Shown: positions 1 through 8,290 of the stretch, piece after piece
Layout of the letters: every line of letters begins with the position of its first letter
Numbering within the stretch: the first letter of the stretch is position 1
Assembly (NCBI RefSeq): GCF_024746795.1
Contig: NZ_CP080524.1
Location: 434,001 to 498,000 of the forward strand
From: Mesorhizobium sp. AR10
GTDB taxonomy: Bacteria > Pseudomonadota > Alphaproteobacteria > Rhizobiales > Rhizobiaceae
DNA length: 64,000 bases
Direction of reading: 5' to 3'
Notes under the pieces: generated by a model
Database searches by the model: none
Seen by the model: the letters and a program-made list of their open reading frames with translations, nothing else
Told to the model about the DNA's origin: nothing
Translations under genes and position numbers: made by a program

Positions 1-1
1 G

Positions 2-196
2 GCCGTTGGCGACCGCTTTTCGCCGAAGGAATGGAACGAGAAAGGCAGGCCCGATATCCTGCAGCGCGCGATCATCGAGAAGAAACGCATTCTCGCCGAG
101 CGCTTTCCGCGCCATGTGCCGAAGCCGATCGACGACAAATTGCGCGCCCGCTTCGGCGAGATGATCAAGCTGCCACGCAGCAGCATGGGCGGCTAG
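2..196 (+). CDS. C-terminal end of a possible trimethylamine methyltransferase (MttB) family protein, truncated by the window
   Basis: An open frame runs in from the left edge and stops at a TAG, giving 64 residues. The tail contains WNEKGRPD, a helical IIEKKRILAE stretch and the ending LPRSSMGG. A W-x-EKG-x-D/RA...IL arrangement followed by a P-rich hinge resembles the C-terminus of MttB-like corrinoid methyltransferases, whose non-pyrrolysine members demethylate quaternary amines such as glycine betaine. The identification rests on this short tail only, so the family is tentative. A demethylase would fit the dimethylglycine-type dehydrogenase found elsewhere in the window. Nothing can be said about its start, promoter or catalytic residues. 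Confidence 0.4.
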   Translation, partial: AVGDRFSPKEWNEKGRPDILQRAIIEKKRILAERFPRHVPKPIDDKLRARFGEMIKLPRSSMGG

Positions 197-208
197 GCCT
201 CCGGTCGA

Positions 209-607
209 TCATTCAGCACTCAGCCCGTAGCGCTCGACCACCTCGGCGCTGATCAGGCTGGCATGCAGCGCCATCAGCACGATTTGCGCATCGAAGCTGT
301 CGCCGGCTACGAGTGCTGCCTCGATCCGGCGCTCCGCGTCCAGCCTGTGCTCACGGCCATTGGCGCGTTCGAACGCTTCCGGCCCGGCGATACAATAGCC
401 GAACAGCTGTGCCACGGACGGATAGGCCTGTGGCGGCGGCTCGTCGGGCCAGTGATCCTTCATCAGATTGACAATGGTGAGTTTTACGCCCTCCGGCACA
501 AGGGCGGGATGAAGGTCAGCGCCGCGCAATGCGGCGTCGAGCTGCCTAAGGTCGCCTGAGCGGCCGAACATTCCGAGGAAGCCTAGAGAAGAGCGCCGTT
601 TCGCCAT
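209..607 (-). CDS. conserved hypothetical protein, 132 aa
   Basis: The frame encodes a soluble 132-residue protein with a basic N-terminus (MAKRRSSLGFLGMFGR), no signal peptide and no membrane segment. The rest is predicted mostly helical, with a central EPPPQAYPSVAQLFGYC stretch. I do not recognise the family. It converges on the tail of the gene at the left edge, with only 12 bases between their stops. The ATG is preceded by GGGATGAGA, a weak Shine-Dalgarno. Codon use matches the neighbours and the opposite-strand frame is a shadow. It is probably a real gene of the Rhizobiales hypothetical-protein kind. Confidence 0.7.
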   Translation of the reverse strand: MAKRRSSLGFLGMFGRSGDLRQLDAALRGADLHPALVPEGVKLTIVNLMKDHWPDEPPPQAYPSVAQLFGYCIAGPEAFERANGREHRLDAERRIEAALVAGDSFDAQIVLMALHASLISAEVVERYGLSAE

Positions 608-692
608 GATGGTCTCATCCCCTTATGTAGGCCCAGAGGTCATGCATATCTGTAGGTGCCGCCCTGACGAAACAAGGGCGCGCCACCATGAC

Positions 693-726
693 AAAAGGCG
701 GCCTGCTTTCCAGCGGGCCGCCTTTT
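693..726 (-). terminator. probable intrinsic terminator of the sugar-acid dehydratase gene
   Basis: Two exactly complementary 11-base arms (AAAAGGCGGCC and GGCCGCCTTTT) are separated by 12 bases and lie 26 bases beyond the stop of the dehydratase. Read on the minus strand the GC-rich stem ends in TTTTG, as expected of a rho-independent terminator. The arms are symmetrical, so it could also work in the other direction. Confidence 0.75.
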
Positions 727-751
727 GATTCCGCCGAGCCAGATGCGCCGC

Positions 752-2560
752 TCAGTGATTGTCCCTCGGCACGCCGCTGGTGTGCGCCACATCCTGGTAT
801 TTCACCGCCGGCTTCAACACCATTCCGGCCGAAAACTGGTCGACCATGCCACGCTGGATCTCCTGCCACGGCGTCTGGTGCTTGGGGTAGTGATAGCCGC
901 CATTGTTCTGCAGTTCGGCGCGGCGGCGCGTGATCTCGTCGTCGGTGACGAGGATGTCGGCGGTGCCCTTCCTGAGATCGATGCGAACGCGGTCACCGGT
1001 TTTCAACAGCGCCAGCCCGCCGCCGATCGCCGCTTCCGGCGAGGCGTTGAGGATCGAGGGTGAACCCGACGTGCCTGACTGGCGGCCGTCGCCGATGCAG
1101 GCCAGCGCGTGGATGCCCTTCTTGATGAGATAGGCCGGCGGCTGCATGTTGACGACTTCGGCCCCGCCGGGATAGCCGATCGGGCCGGCGCCGCGCATGA
1201 ACAGGATGGTGTGTTCGTCGATGCCTTGCGCCGGATCGTCGATGCGGGCGTGGTAGTCCTCCGGACCGTCGAAGACCATGGCATTGCCCTCGAACGCCTC
1301 GGGATCCTTCGGGTTGGACAGATAGCGCTCGCGGAACTCAGGCGAGATGCCGCTGGTCTTCATGATCGCCGAATCGAACAGATTGCCCCTGAGATTGATG
1401 AAGCCGGCATTGGTCTTTAGCGGCTTGGCGACGGTGCGGATGACGTCCGGGTTTTCGTTGACGACACCCTCGCTATTCTCACCGATCGACTTGCCGTTGA
1501 CGGTGCGCGCGCCGGGATGCGGCAACAGCCCGCCCTTGATCAGTTCGGCGACGACGGCCGGCACGCCGCCGGCGTGATGGTAGTCCTCGCCGAGATACTC
1601 GCCCGACGGCTGCAGATTGACGATGAGCGGTATCTTGTGGCCGATCGTCTGCCAGTCGTCATTGTCGAGCTTGACGCCGAGATGACGAGCGATGGCGTTG
1701 AGATGGATCGGCGCGTTGGTGGAGCCGCCAATGGCCGAATTGACGACGACGGCGTTCTCGAAAGCCTCTCTGGTCATGATGTCGGACGGTTTCAGATCCT
1801 CATGCACCATCTCGACGATGCGTTTTCCCGTCTCGTAGGAAATCTGGCCGCGCTCGCGGTAGGGCGCGGGGATGGCGGCGGAGCCGGGCAGCTGCATGCC
1901 GAGCGCCTCGGCCAGCGAATTCATGGTGGTGGCGGTGCCCATGGTGTTGCAATAGCCGGTGGACGGCGCCGAGGAAGCGACGATGTCCATGAACTCGTCA
2001 TAGCCGATCTCGCCGGCCGACAGGCGCTGGCGCGACTCCCATACGATGGTGCCGGAACCGGTGCGCTTGCCCTTGTGCCAGCCGTTCAGCATCGGGCCGA
2101 CCGACAGCGCGATGGCCGGAATGTTGACGGTGGCGGCGGCCATCAGCAGGGCCGGCGTGGTCTTGTCGCAGCCGATGGTAAGCACGACGCCGTCGAGCGG
2201 GTAGCCGTAGAGCACCTCGACCAGGCCGAGATAGGCAAGGTTGCGGTCAAGGGCTGCGGTCGGGCGCTTGCCGGTTTCCTGGATCGGATGGCAGGGGAAT
2301 TCGAAAGGAATGCCGCCCATCGACACGATGCCTTCGCGCACGCGCTTGGCCAGTTCGATGTGGTGGCGGTTGCAGGGCGAAAGGTCCGAGCCGGTCTGGG
2401 CGATGCCGATCAACGGTTTGCCGGACATCAGTTCGGCGCGTGTCAGCCCGTAATTCAGGTAGCGCTCCAGATAAAGCGCGGTCATCCCTGGATTGTCCGG
2501 GTTGTCGAACCACTCCTGCGAGCGAAACTTCTTCTTTCCTGTCGGGGCGCCGGCCATCAT
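752..2560 (-). CDS. sugar-acid dehydratase of the IlvD/EDD family (xylonate/L-arabinonate dehydratase type)
   Basis: This 602-residue enzyme would dehydrate an aldonic acid such as D-xylonate or L-arabinonate to the 2-keto-3-deoxy acid, using an iron-sulfur cluster and Mg2+. Likely cluster ligands are Cys63 (SPCN), Cys131 (IGCDKTTP) and Cys204 (GYCNTMGT), the spacing of characterised Rhizobium arabinonate and Caulobacter xylonate dehydratases. The sequence resembles Caulobacter XylD along its whole length, from the start ([22 protein letters not shown]) to the end (AVKYQD...NH). I chose the ATG pair preceded by GGAG; the reading frame extends further upstream without support. No other sugar-oxidation gene lies next to it, so the substrate is not fixed. 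It is clearly distinct from the true ilvD near 36 kb. It is divergent from the coxG-like gene. Confidence 0.88.
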   Translation of the reverse strand: MMAGAPTGKKKFRSQEWFDNPDNPGMTALYLERYLNYGLTRAELMSGKPLIGIAQTGSDLSPCNRHHIELAKRVREGIVSMGGIPFEFPCHPIQETGKRPTAALDRNLAYLGLVEVLYGYPLDGVVLTIGCDKTTPALLMAAATVNIPAIALSVGPMLNGWHKGKRTGSGTIVWESRQRLSAGEIGYDEFMDIVASSAPSTGYCNTMGTATTMNSLAEALGMQLPGSAAIPAPYRERGQISYETGKRIVEMVHEDLKPSDIMTREAFENAVVVNSAIGGSTNAPIHLNAIARHLGVKLDNDDWQTIGHKIPLIVNLQPSGEYLGEDYHHAGGVPAVVAELIKGGLLPHPGARTVNGKSIGENSEGVVNENPDVIRTVAKPLKTNAGFINLRGNLFDSAIMKTSGISPEFRERYLSNPKDPEAFEGNAMVFDGPEDYHARIDDPAQGIDEHTILFMRGAGPIGYPGGAEVVNMQPPAYLIKKGIHALACIGDGRQSGTSGSPSILNASPEAAIGGGLALLKTGDRVRIDLRKGTADILVTDDEITRRRAELQNNGGYHYPKHQTPWQEIQRGMVDQFSAGMVLKPAVKYQDVAHTSGVPRDNH

Positions 2561-2706
2561 GGTCTCCATATTTGTAGGACAAATCGATATGGCAACGCGC
2601 GAGAGCAGGCAAGAGGCACGCGCGATCCGAACCCACACTTTGGTGCGATAGACATAACAGCGCCCCTACGCTAGGGCTTCGAACCTGTCTTATCGGGGAG
2701 ATTTTG

Positions 2707-3159
2707 ATGGCTTTGGTGATCGAAGGCGAGGAACGCATCGCCGCACCCCTGCAAAAAGTATGGGAAGCGCTGAACGACCCCGAAGTTCTGAAGGCGACGA
2801 TTCCTGGCTGCCAGAGCCTCGACATGAAATCGCCGACCGAAATGACGGCGACCGTGGTGCTGAAGATCGGGCCGATCAAGGCGACGTTCAACGGCGAGGT
2901 GACGCTGAAGAACCTCAAGCCGCCGCATTCCTACACGATCCAGGGCGAAGGCAAGGGCGGCATCGCCGGCTTTGCCAAGGGCGGCGCCGATGTGACGCTG
3001 ACCGCCGACGGGCCGGATGCCACGATTCTCAAATACGCCGCCAAGGCCGATGTCGGCGGCAAGATCGCCCAGCTTGGCAGCCGACTGATCGAATCGACCT
3101 CAAAGAAACTGGCCGGGCAGTTTTTTTCAAGCTTCGGCGAGAAAGTGGGCGCAGCCTAA
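2707..3159 (+). CDS. CoxG-like SRPBCC domain protein
   Basis: A 150-residue protein of the carbon monoxide dehydrogenase subunit G (CoxG) family, a START/SRPBCC-fold cavity protein. The N-terminus (EGEERIAAPLQKVWEALNDPEVL) and the centre (PGCQSL, then GPIKATFNGEV) are typical. It has the usual length and no membrane anchor. CoxG of Oligotropha helps attach CO dehydrogenase to the membrane, but no coxMSL genes are nearby and such stand-alone copies often accompany other molybdenum hydroxylases or nothing obvious. The ATG follows GGGGAG with a six-base spacer; a TTG one codon upstream is less likely. It converges on mrp with 12 bases between stop codons. Confidence 0.85.
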   Translation: MALVIEGEERIAAPLQKVWEALNDPEVLKATIPGCQSLDMKSPTEMTATVVLKIGPIKATFNGEVTLKNLKPPHSYTIQGEGKGGIAGFAKGGADVTLTADGPDATILKYAAKADVGGKIAQLGSRLIESTSKKLAGQFFSSFGEKVGAA

Positions 3160-3171
3160 GTTAGCCGAAGC

Positions 3172-4341
3172 TTACTCGAAGACGATGGACGGCACCGCAG
3201 CTTCGGCCGCGCCGCGTTCTTCGTTGACCCGATCCCAGACTTTTCCGGCGATAGCGCGGTAGATTTTTGCCTCGGCGCCATCGGGTTTGGAGACAACCAC
3301 CGGTGTGCCGGCGTCCGAGCTTTCGCGGATGCCCATTTCGAGCGGCACTTCGCCGAGAAAGGTGACGCCTAGACGTTCGGCCTCGCGGCGCGCACCACCG
3401 TGGCCGAAGATATCATAGCGTTTGCCGGTATCGGGGGCGATGAAATAGCTCATGTTTTCGACGATGCCCAACAGCGGCACGTCGACCTTTTTGAACATGT
3501 TGAGACCCTTGCGGGCGTCGATAAGTGCAAGGTCCTGCGGCGTCGAGACGATGACGGCGCCGGCCAGCGGCACCTGCTGGGCCATGGTCAACTGGGCATC
3601 GCCGGTGCCGGGCGGCATGTCGACGACGAGTACGTCGAGCTGGCCCCATTCGACCTCGCGCAGCATCTGCGTCAGCGCCGACATCACCATCGGCCCACGC
3701 CAGATCATCGGCGTTTCCTCATCGACGAGGAAGCCCATCGACATCACCTTGAGCCCGTAATTCTCCATGGGTTTCAGGATCTTGCCATCCACGGTCTGCG
3801 GCCGGCCATGGATGTTCAGCAGCCGCGGCATCGATGGGCCGTAGATGTCAGCGTCGAGCACGCCGACCCGCAAGCCGTTGGCGGCAAGGCCAAGTGCGAT
3901 GTTGACGGCGGTGGTCGACTTGCCGACGCCGCCTTTGCCGGAAGCCACCGCAATGATCGCCTCGATGCCGGGCACGCCGCGCTTGCCGTGGCTTTGCGAT
4001 GCAGGGGCGTGCGGAGCAGGCCTAGCGGGTGCGGCCGGCGGCGCGGGCCTGGGCGCGGGGCGCGCCGGGACCGGGGCCTCCATGCCGCCGCCCTTCTTTT
4101 CTGCCGTCAGCGCGACGACGGCGCCGGCGACACCGGGGATCGCTTTCACCACCCGTTCGGCGGCAGCGCGCAGCGGTTCCATTTCCTGGGCGCGGGCGGC
4201 GGGCACGGTGATCGAGAAGAAGACCTTGGAATCGGCAATGAAAATCTCGGAAACCATGCCGAGGTCGACGATGTTGCCGGTGAAGTCCGGTCCGTTGACC
4301 GTCTTCAGACGCTCGGTAACGATTTCCTTGGTGACTGACAT
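3172..4341 (-). CDS. mrp: Mrp/ApbC-family iron-sulfur cluster carrier ATPase
   Basis: A 389-residue protein with three parts: an N-terminal MIP18/DUF59 domain (about residues 5-80), a Pro/Ala-rich linker (about 90-118) and a MinD/Mrp-type P-loop ATPase. The deviant Walker A motif SGKGGVGKS lies at residues 134-142. It is followed by the DADIYGPS switch region, the VVDMPPGTGD box and ENMSYF. The family carries and transfers Fe-S clusters in the cytoplasm. Behind ENMSYF many relatives have a CxxC cluster-binding pair, but this one reads IAPDTGKRYD with no cysteine. It is monocistronic and diverges from a VOC gene across about 250 bases in which I see no clear promoter. Confidence 0.93.
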   Translation of the reverse strand: MSVTKEIVTERLKTVNGPDFTGNIVDLGMVSEIFIADSKVFFSITVPAARAQEMEPLRAAAERVVKAIPGVAGAVVALTAEKKGGGMEAPVPARPAPRPAPPAAPARPAPHAPASQSHGKRGVPGIEAIIAVASGKGGVGKSTTAVNIALGLAANGLRVGVLDADIYGPSMPRLLNIHGRPQTVDGKILKPMENYGLKVMSMGFLVDEETPMIWRGPMVMSALTQMLREVEWGQLDVLVVDMPPGTGDAQLTMAQQVPLAGAVIVSTPQDLALIDARKGLNMFKKVDVPLLGIVENMSYFIAPDTGKRYDIFGHGGARREAERLGVTFLGEVPLEMGIRESSDAGTPVVVSKPDGAEAKIYRAIAGKVWDRVNEERGAAEAAVPSIVFE

Positions 4342-4592
4342 GCGTTTTTTCCTTGGGCACTCAGGGCCTCAGATAGTGCAGTTTCCCAACAGAACCAAGC
4401 CGTGGAGCAATGGCTGCCTTGGCGTGTGCGGAAAAACGGCGGACCCTGTCGGATTTTAGCCGCGCCAAACGTCTTCCAGATAGTCGGGTGCCGGTGCGAC
4501 CAGCAAATCGGGTCAGGCGACAGTCGTCAAACAATCGCGGTGACCTATTTCAATGACCAGCACGGGACCGACAATCAGAGAAGGAGGCGACC

Positions 4593-4970
4593 ATGCTCGC
4601 AAACAGCAACGCAACGGCCAATCTCGCGGTAAAGGACTTGGCGAAGGCGAAGGCCTTCTACGAAGGAACGCTCGGCCTGGAACAGGTGCACGATGAAGCC
4701 GGCGAACTGATCGTGTACAAGAGCGGCGACACTGCCATCAATGTCTATCACTCCCAATTTGCTGGAACCAACAAAGCGACGGCAGTGACCTGGATGGTTG
4801 GCGACGAGATCGGCAATGTCGTCAAGGCGTTGAAATCGAAGGGCGTCACCTTCGAGCACTACGACATGCCCGGCCTGACAATGGAGGGCGATATCCATGT
4901 CGGCTACGGGATGAAGGTCGCCTGGTTCAAGGATCCCGACGGCAACATCCTGAACCTTGTCGACAGGTAA
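4593..4970 (+). CDS. VOC-family (glyoxalase/bleomycin-resistance fold) protein
   Basis: A 125-residue single vicinal-oxygen-chelate domain. The start (NATANLAVKDLAKAKAFYEG) and end (AWFKDPDGNILNLVDR) are the two most recognisable VOC signatures, with the terminal NLV strand carrying no extra domain. The substrate cannot be predicted; the family includes lyases, dioxygenases and binding proteins. The start is well supported by AAGGAGG a few bases upstream of the ATG. It ends six bases before the stop of the convergent pit gene. Confidence 0.85.
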   Translation: MLANSNATANLAVKDLAKAKAFYEGTLGLEQVHDEAGELIVYKSGDTAINVYHSQFAGTNKATAVTWMVGDEIGNVVKALKSKGVTFEHYDMPGLTMEGDIHVGYGMKVAWFKDPDGNILNLVDR

Positions 4971-4976
4971 GGTTCG

Positions 4977-5981
4977 TTATCCTGCTAGGCTGACCGCAAG
5001 GTAGGTGAGAGCCGCAATCGCCGCCGTCGCCGGTAAGGTGACGATCCAGGCGATGACGATGTTGCCGGCAATACCCCAGCGCACGGCCGAGACGCGGCGG
5101 GCCGCGCCGACGCCGATGATGGCGCCGGTGATGGTATGCGTGGTCGACACGGGAATGCCGAGCCAGGTGGCGGCGAACAGGGTGATGGCGCCGCCGGTCT
5201 CGGCGCAGAAACCCTGCATCGGGTTCAGCCGGGTGATCTTGGAGCCCATTGTGTGGACGATGCGCCAGCCACCGAACAATGTGCCCAGCGCCAGAGCCGA
5301 CTGACAGGTGAGGACGACCCACAGCGGCACGTAGAAATTCGCGCCGAGCATGCCTTGCGAATAGAGCAGCACGGCAATGATGCCCATGGTTTTCTGGGCG
5401 TCATTGCCGCCGTGCCCGAGCGAATAGAGCGAGGCGGAAACGAACTGCATGACGCGGAAGGTGCTGTCCACGGCGAACGGCGTCTGGCGCACGAACAGCC
5501 ACGAAACGACAAGGATCAGGAGAAGCGCCAGAACAAAACCGGTCGCCGGCGACAAGACGATGGCGGCCGTGGTCTTGCCCAGCCCGGTCCAGACGATGGC
5601 GCCGATGCCGGCCTTGGCAACGCCAGCGCCGACCAGCCCGCCGATCAGCGCATGCGAGCTGCTCGAAGGGATGCCGGCAATCCAGGTGACGATGTTCCAG
5701 ACGATGGCGCCGACGAGCGCCGAGAAAATAACCGCCGGCGTGACGACAGCGACGTCGACGATGCCCTTTCCCACTGTCTCGGCGACATGAAGACCGAAGA
5801 ACATGAAGGCGATGAAATTGAAGAATGCCGCCCACAACACCGCATATTGCGGCCTCAGCACGCGGGTGGAGACGATGGTGGCGATGGAGTTGGCGGCATC
5901 GTGCAGGCCGTTTAGAAAGTCGAAGAACAGCGCGACCGCAACAAGACCGACCAGCACGGGAAAGGCAATGGTGACTTCCAT
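4977..5981 (-). CDS. pit: inorganic phosphate transporter, PiT family
   Basis: A 334-residue polytopic membrane protein that imports phosphate (as metal phosphate) with protons. The duplicated PiT signature is visible: FDFLNGLHDAANSIATIVSTRVL near the N-terminus and GHGGNDAQKTMG in the middle, with GIPSSSSHALIG and GIPVSTTHTITG in the two halves. About ten hydrophobic segments can be counted. It follows the DUF47 gene on the same strand with only three bases between them, the orfA-pit arrangement of Sinorhizobium meliloti, where the pair forms a low-affinity phosphate system repressed under phosphate starvation. I could not find a convincing Pho box upstream of the pair. Confidence 0.95.
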   Translation of the reverse strand: MEVTIAFPVLVGLVAVALFFDFLNGLHDAANSIATIVSTRVLRPQYAVLWAAFFNFIAFMFFGLHVAETVGKGIVDVAVVTPAVIFSALVGAIVWNIVTWIAGIPSSSSHALIGGLVGAGVAKAGIGAIVWTGLGKTTAAIVLSPATGFVLALLLILVVSWLFVRQTPFAVDSTFRVMQFVSASLYSLGHGGNDAQKTMGIIAVLLYSQGMLGANFYVPLWVVLTCQSALALGTLFGGWRIVHTMGSKITRLNPMQGFCAETGGAITLFAATWLGIPVSTTHTITGAIIGVGAARRVSAVRWGIAGNIVIAWIVTLPATAAIAALTYLAVSLAG

Positions 5982-5984
5982 CGC

Positions 5985-6626
5985 CTATACGTTCTCGATC
6001 ACGATGCCGCTGATCTCGTTGGCGACGTCCTCGAAGCGGTCGACAACCTTTTCCAGCTGGCCGTAGATCTCGCTGCCGATCAGGTAGGCCATCGGATCGC
6101 TGCGGCCATGCCGCTTGAACAGGTCCTTCAGCCCCTGCTCGTGCAGATCGTCGGCCCGGCCTTCCGCACGCATGACCTCTTCGGCGATGGCGTTGAGGCG
6201 CACCGTGTGCGCTCCGACCTTGCTGAGCAACGGGATCGCCTCGGCGACCAGCTTGGCCGTATCGACGATGACGCCACCCATTTCCTGCATCAGCGGGTCG
6301 AATTCCTTCCTTTCGAACAGCTTCACCGTCTTGACGGTCTTGTGCATCATGTCGATGGCGTCATCCATCGACTGGATCAGGTCCTTGATGTCGCCGCGGT
6401 CGAAGGGCGTGATGAAGGAGCGCCGCACCGCCAGCAGGACTTCCGCCGTGATATGATCGGCCTCGTCTTCAAGATCGATGATCTTCTGACACCAGCGATC
6501 GATGTCCTTGCCCTGCAGAAGCTGCTCCAGTGCCTCGGCGCCGCCAACCACGGTGCGGGAATGTCGTTCGAACAGGTCGAAGAAGCGATCTTCGCGCGGC
6601 AGCAGCTTGCGGAACCAGCCCAGCAT
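5985..6626 (-). CDS. DUF47 (PhoU-like) accessory protein of the Pit transporter
   Basis: A 213-residue all-helical DUF47/PhoU-like protein equivalent to OrfA of the S. meliloti orfA-pit operon. It begins MLGWFRKLLPREDRFFDLFERHS, has the QSMDDAIDMMHKTVKT helix and ends with FEDVANEISGIVIENV, all typical. It probably modulates the phosphate transporter encoded three bases downstream. The ATG at the upper coordinate was chosen because it has GGGAG seven bases before it and matches the family's start; the open frame upstream is coding-like by chance only. The gene diverges from the LysR regulator of the formate dehydrogenase cluster across about 150 bases. Confidence 0.93.
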   Translation of the reverse strand: MLGWFRKLLPREDRFFDLFERHSRTVVGGAEALEQLLQGKDIDRWCQKIIDLEDEADHITAEVLLAVRRSFITPFDRGDIKDLIQSMDDAIDMMHKTVKTVKLFERKEFDPLMQEMGGVIVDTAKLVAEAIPLLSKVGAHTVRLNAIAEEVMRAEGRADDLHEQGLKDLFKRHGRSDPMAYLIGSEIYGQLEKVVDRFEDVANEISGIVIENV

Positions 6627-6777
6627 GGTCGATCTCCCAGTTTCATCCACATAGCGCCGCATATCGCCGCTGGAAACAGTAAGCCGGCTGAAAGATGTGG
6701 ATGCGCAGCAATTGCGCATACCGCTTGCGGCGAAAGACAATTTCCCCGACCTTGCGCGGAACGACCGGAAAGATCGC

Positions 6778-7677
6778 ATGATCGACAAGCTGGAATTCTT
6801 CATCGCGCTGGCCAGGGAGGAGCATTTCGGCCGGGCGGCAGAGTTGTGCGGCGTCACCCAGCCGACGCTTTCGGCCGGGATCAAGCAGCTGGAGGGCCAG
6901 CTTGGGGTGATGCTGGTTCTGCGCGGCTCACGCTTCCAGGGGCTGACGCCCGAGGGAAAGCAGGTGCTGACATGGGCGCGCCGCATCGTCGGCGACACCC
7001 GCGCCATGCGCGAGGAGATGCGCGCGGCACGCCACGGCCTTTCCGGCCGCATCCGCATCGCCGCCATCCCGACCGCTCTGGCCATGGTGGCGCGACTGAC
7101 GACACCCTTTCGGGCAAAACATCCCGGCGTCACCTTCTCGGTGCTGTCGCGCACCTCGATCGAGGTGCTGTCGCTGCTCGGCAATTTCGACATCGACGCC
7201 GGCATCACCTATCTCGACAACGAGCCGTTGGGGCGGGTGACCAGCGTGCCGCTCTATGACGAACGCTACCAGCTGATCACCGCTGTCGGGAATCCCTATT
7301 CCGACCGCGACAAAGTGACGTGGGCCGAGCTCAGCCATTTGCCGCTCTGCCTGTTGACGCCGGACATGCAGAACCGCCGCATCATCGACCAGCATCTGGC
7401 CGAGGCCGGCGTGCAGGTGCGGCCGACACTCGAATCCAATTCGATGATCGTGCTGTTTTCCCATATCCGCACCGGCAAATGGTCGTCGATCATGCCGCTC
7501 AACCTCGCGGAAACATTCGGCTTTTCCGAACCGATCCGGGCCATTCCGATCATCGAGCCGGACGCCAGCCATACGGTCGGGCTGGTGGCGACGCCGCGCG
7601 AACCGCACACGCCGCTGGTCTCGGCGCTGCTGGACGAGGCGATGGCGCTGGCGGACGATTTCCGAGCGTTGCGCTAG
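6778..7677 (+). CDS. fdsR: LysR-family regulator, probable FdsR of the formate dehydrogenase operon
   Basis: A 299-residue LysR-type regulator: an N-terminal winged helix-turn-helix (residues 1-60, HFGRAAELCGVTQPTLSAGIKQLE) followed by a periplasmic-binding-like effector domain. The ATG is chosen because MIDKLEFFIALA is the usual start; the frame extends upstream without a plausible site. GGAAAG precedes it. It lies directly upstream of fdsGBACD and points the same way, with a 27-base palindromic site in the 133-base gap. In Cupriavidus necator the corresponding FdsR senses formate and controls the operon from a divergent position, so the role is an inference from context and similarity. Confidence 0.85.
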   Translation: MIDKLEFFIALAREEHFGRAAELCGVTQPTLSAGIKQLEGQLGVMLVLRGSRFQGLTPEGKQVLTWARRIVGDTRAMREEMRAARHGLSGRIRIAAIPTALAMVARLTTPFRAKHPGVTFSVLSRTSIEVLSLLGNFDIDAGITYLDNEPLGRVTSVPLYDERYQLITAVGNPYSDRDKVTWAELSHLPLCLLTPDMQNRRIIDQHLAEAGVQVRPTLESNSMIVLFSHIRTGKWSSIMPLNLAETFGFSEPIRAIPIIEPDASHTVGLVATPREPHTPLVSALLDEAMALADDFRALR

Positions 7678-7699
7678 GCTAGACAATGTTGGCTGAATG

Positions 7700-7726
7700 C
7701 GATCGATAGAAGATTTCTATCGATCG
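7700..7726. promoter_or_regulatory. perfect palindrome, candidate LysR operator of the fds operon
   Basis: Twelve-base arms (CGATCGATAGAA and its exact complement) flank a three-base GAT spacer in the gap between the LysR gene and fdsG. The core is T-N11-A and also reads ATAG-N7-CTAT, the pattern of LysR/OxyR-type boxes. It lies about 85 bases upstream of the fdsG start, a good position for activation. A weaker repeat (TCGCTA at 7747 and TAGCGA at 7777) sits between it and the gene. No run of T follows, so a terminator is less likely. Confidence 0.65.
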
Positions 7727-7810
7727 ACGAACCAGCTTTATTGATTTCGCTAGTTTCCTCTGATTTTGTAAAGACTTAGCGATAAAAGCTACGACCAGGG
7801 AGGGCGCTGC

Positions 7811-8290
7811 ATGCCGATGCAGCCTGCAAGTACCGAGATCGCGTCGCGCACGGCGGCGATCATCCAGGAGATGAAGGGGCTCGAGGGCCCACTGCTGCCG
7901 ATCCTGCACGAGATCCAGGAAGAGTTCGGCCATGTGCCGCACGACGCGCTGCCGGTCATCGCCGATGGGCTGAACCTCTCCAGAGCCGAAGTGCACGGCG
8001 TCGTCACCTTCTATCACGATTTCCGCGCCCATCCGGCCGGCCGGCATGTGCTCAAGCTCTGCCAGGCGGAAGCCTGTCAGTCGATGGGCTCGGATGCCGT
8101 CGCCGCCAAAATCAAGCAATTGCTCGGCATCGGTTTCCACGAAACCACCCGCGACGGATCGGTGACGCTGGAGCCGGTCTATTGCCTCGGGCTGTGCGCC
8201 TGCGCGCCGTCGGCGATGCTGGACGGCGCGGTGATCGGCCGTCTCGACGACGAGAAGATCGAAGAGATCGTGGCGGAGGCGCGCTCATGA
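7811..8290 (+). CDS. fdsG: NAD-dependent formate dehydrogenase, gamma subunit
   Basis: A 159-residue NuoE-like subunit of the soluble molybdenum formate dehydrogenase. After an N-terminal helical bundle (LLPILHEIQEEFGHVPHDAL) it has a thioredoxin-like domain binding one 2Fe-2S cluster through CQAEAC and CLGLCAC. Together with FdsB it passes electrons from the FdsA active site to NAD+. It is the first gene of fdsGBACD and overlaps fdsB by four bases (ATGA), so the two are translationally coupled. It starts at an ATG after CAGGGAGGGC. Confidence 0.96.
   Translation: MPMQPASTEIASRTAAIIQEMKGLEGPLLPILHEIQEEFGHVPHDALPVIADGLNLSRAEVHGVVTFYHDFRAHPAGRHVLKLCQAEACQSMGSDAVAAKIKQLLGIGFHETTRDGSVTLEPVYCLGLCACAPSAMLDGAVIGRLDDEKIEEIVAEARS

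Noticed and set aside
1517..2674. Long plus-strand frame of 385 codons antisense to the sugar-acid dehydratase
   Set aside because: It mirrors a strongly conserved enzyme gene and its product is a low-complexity Gly/Asp/Arg/Ala mix with no domain.
7700..7726. Reading the palindrome as a terminator of the LysR gene
   Set aside because: The stem has no following T-run and its core is AT-rich with LysR-type spacing, so an operator fits better.
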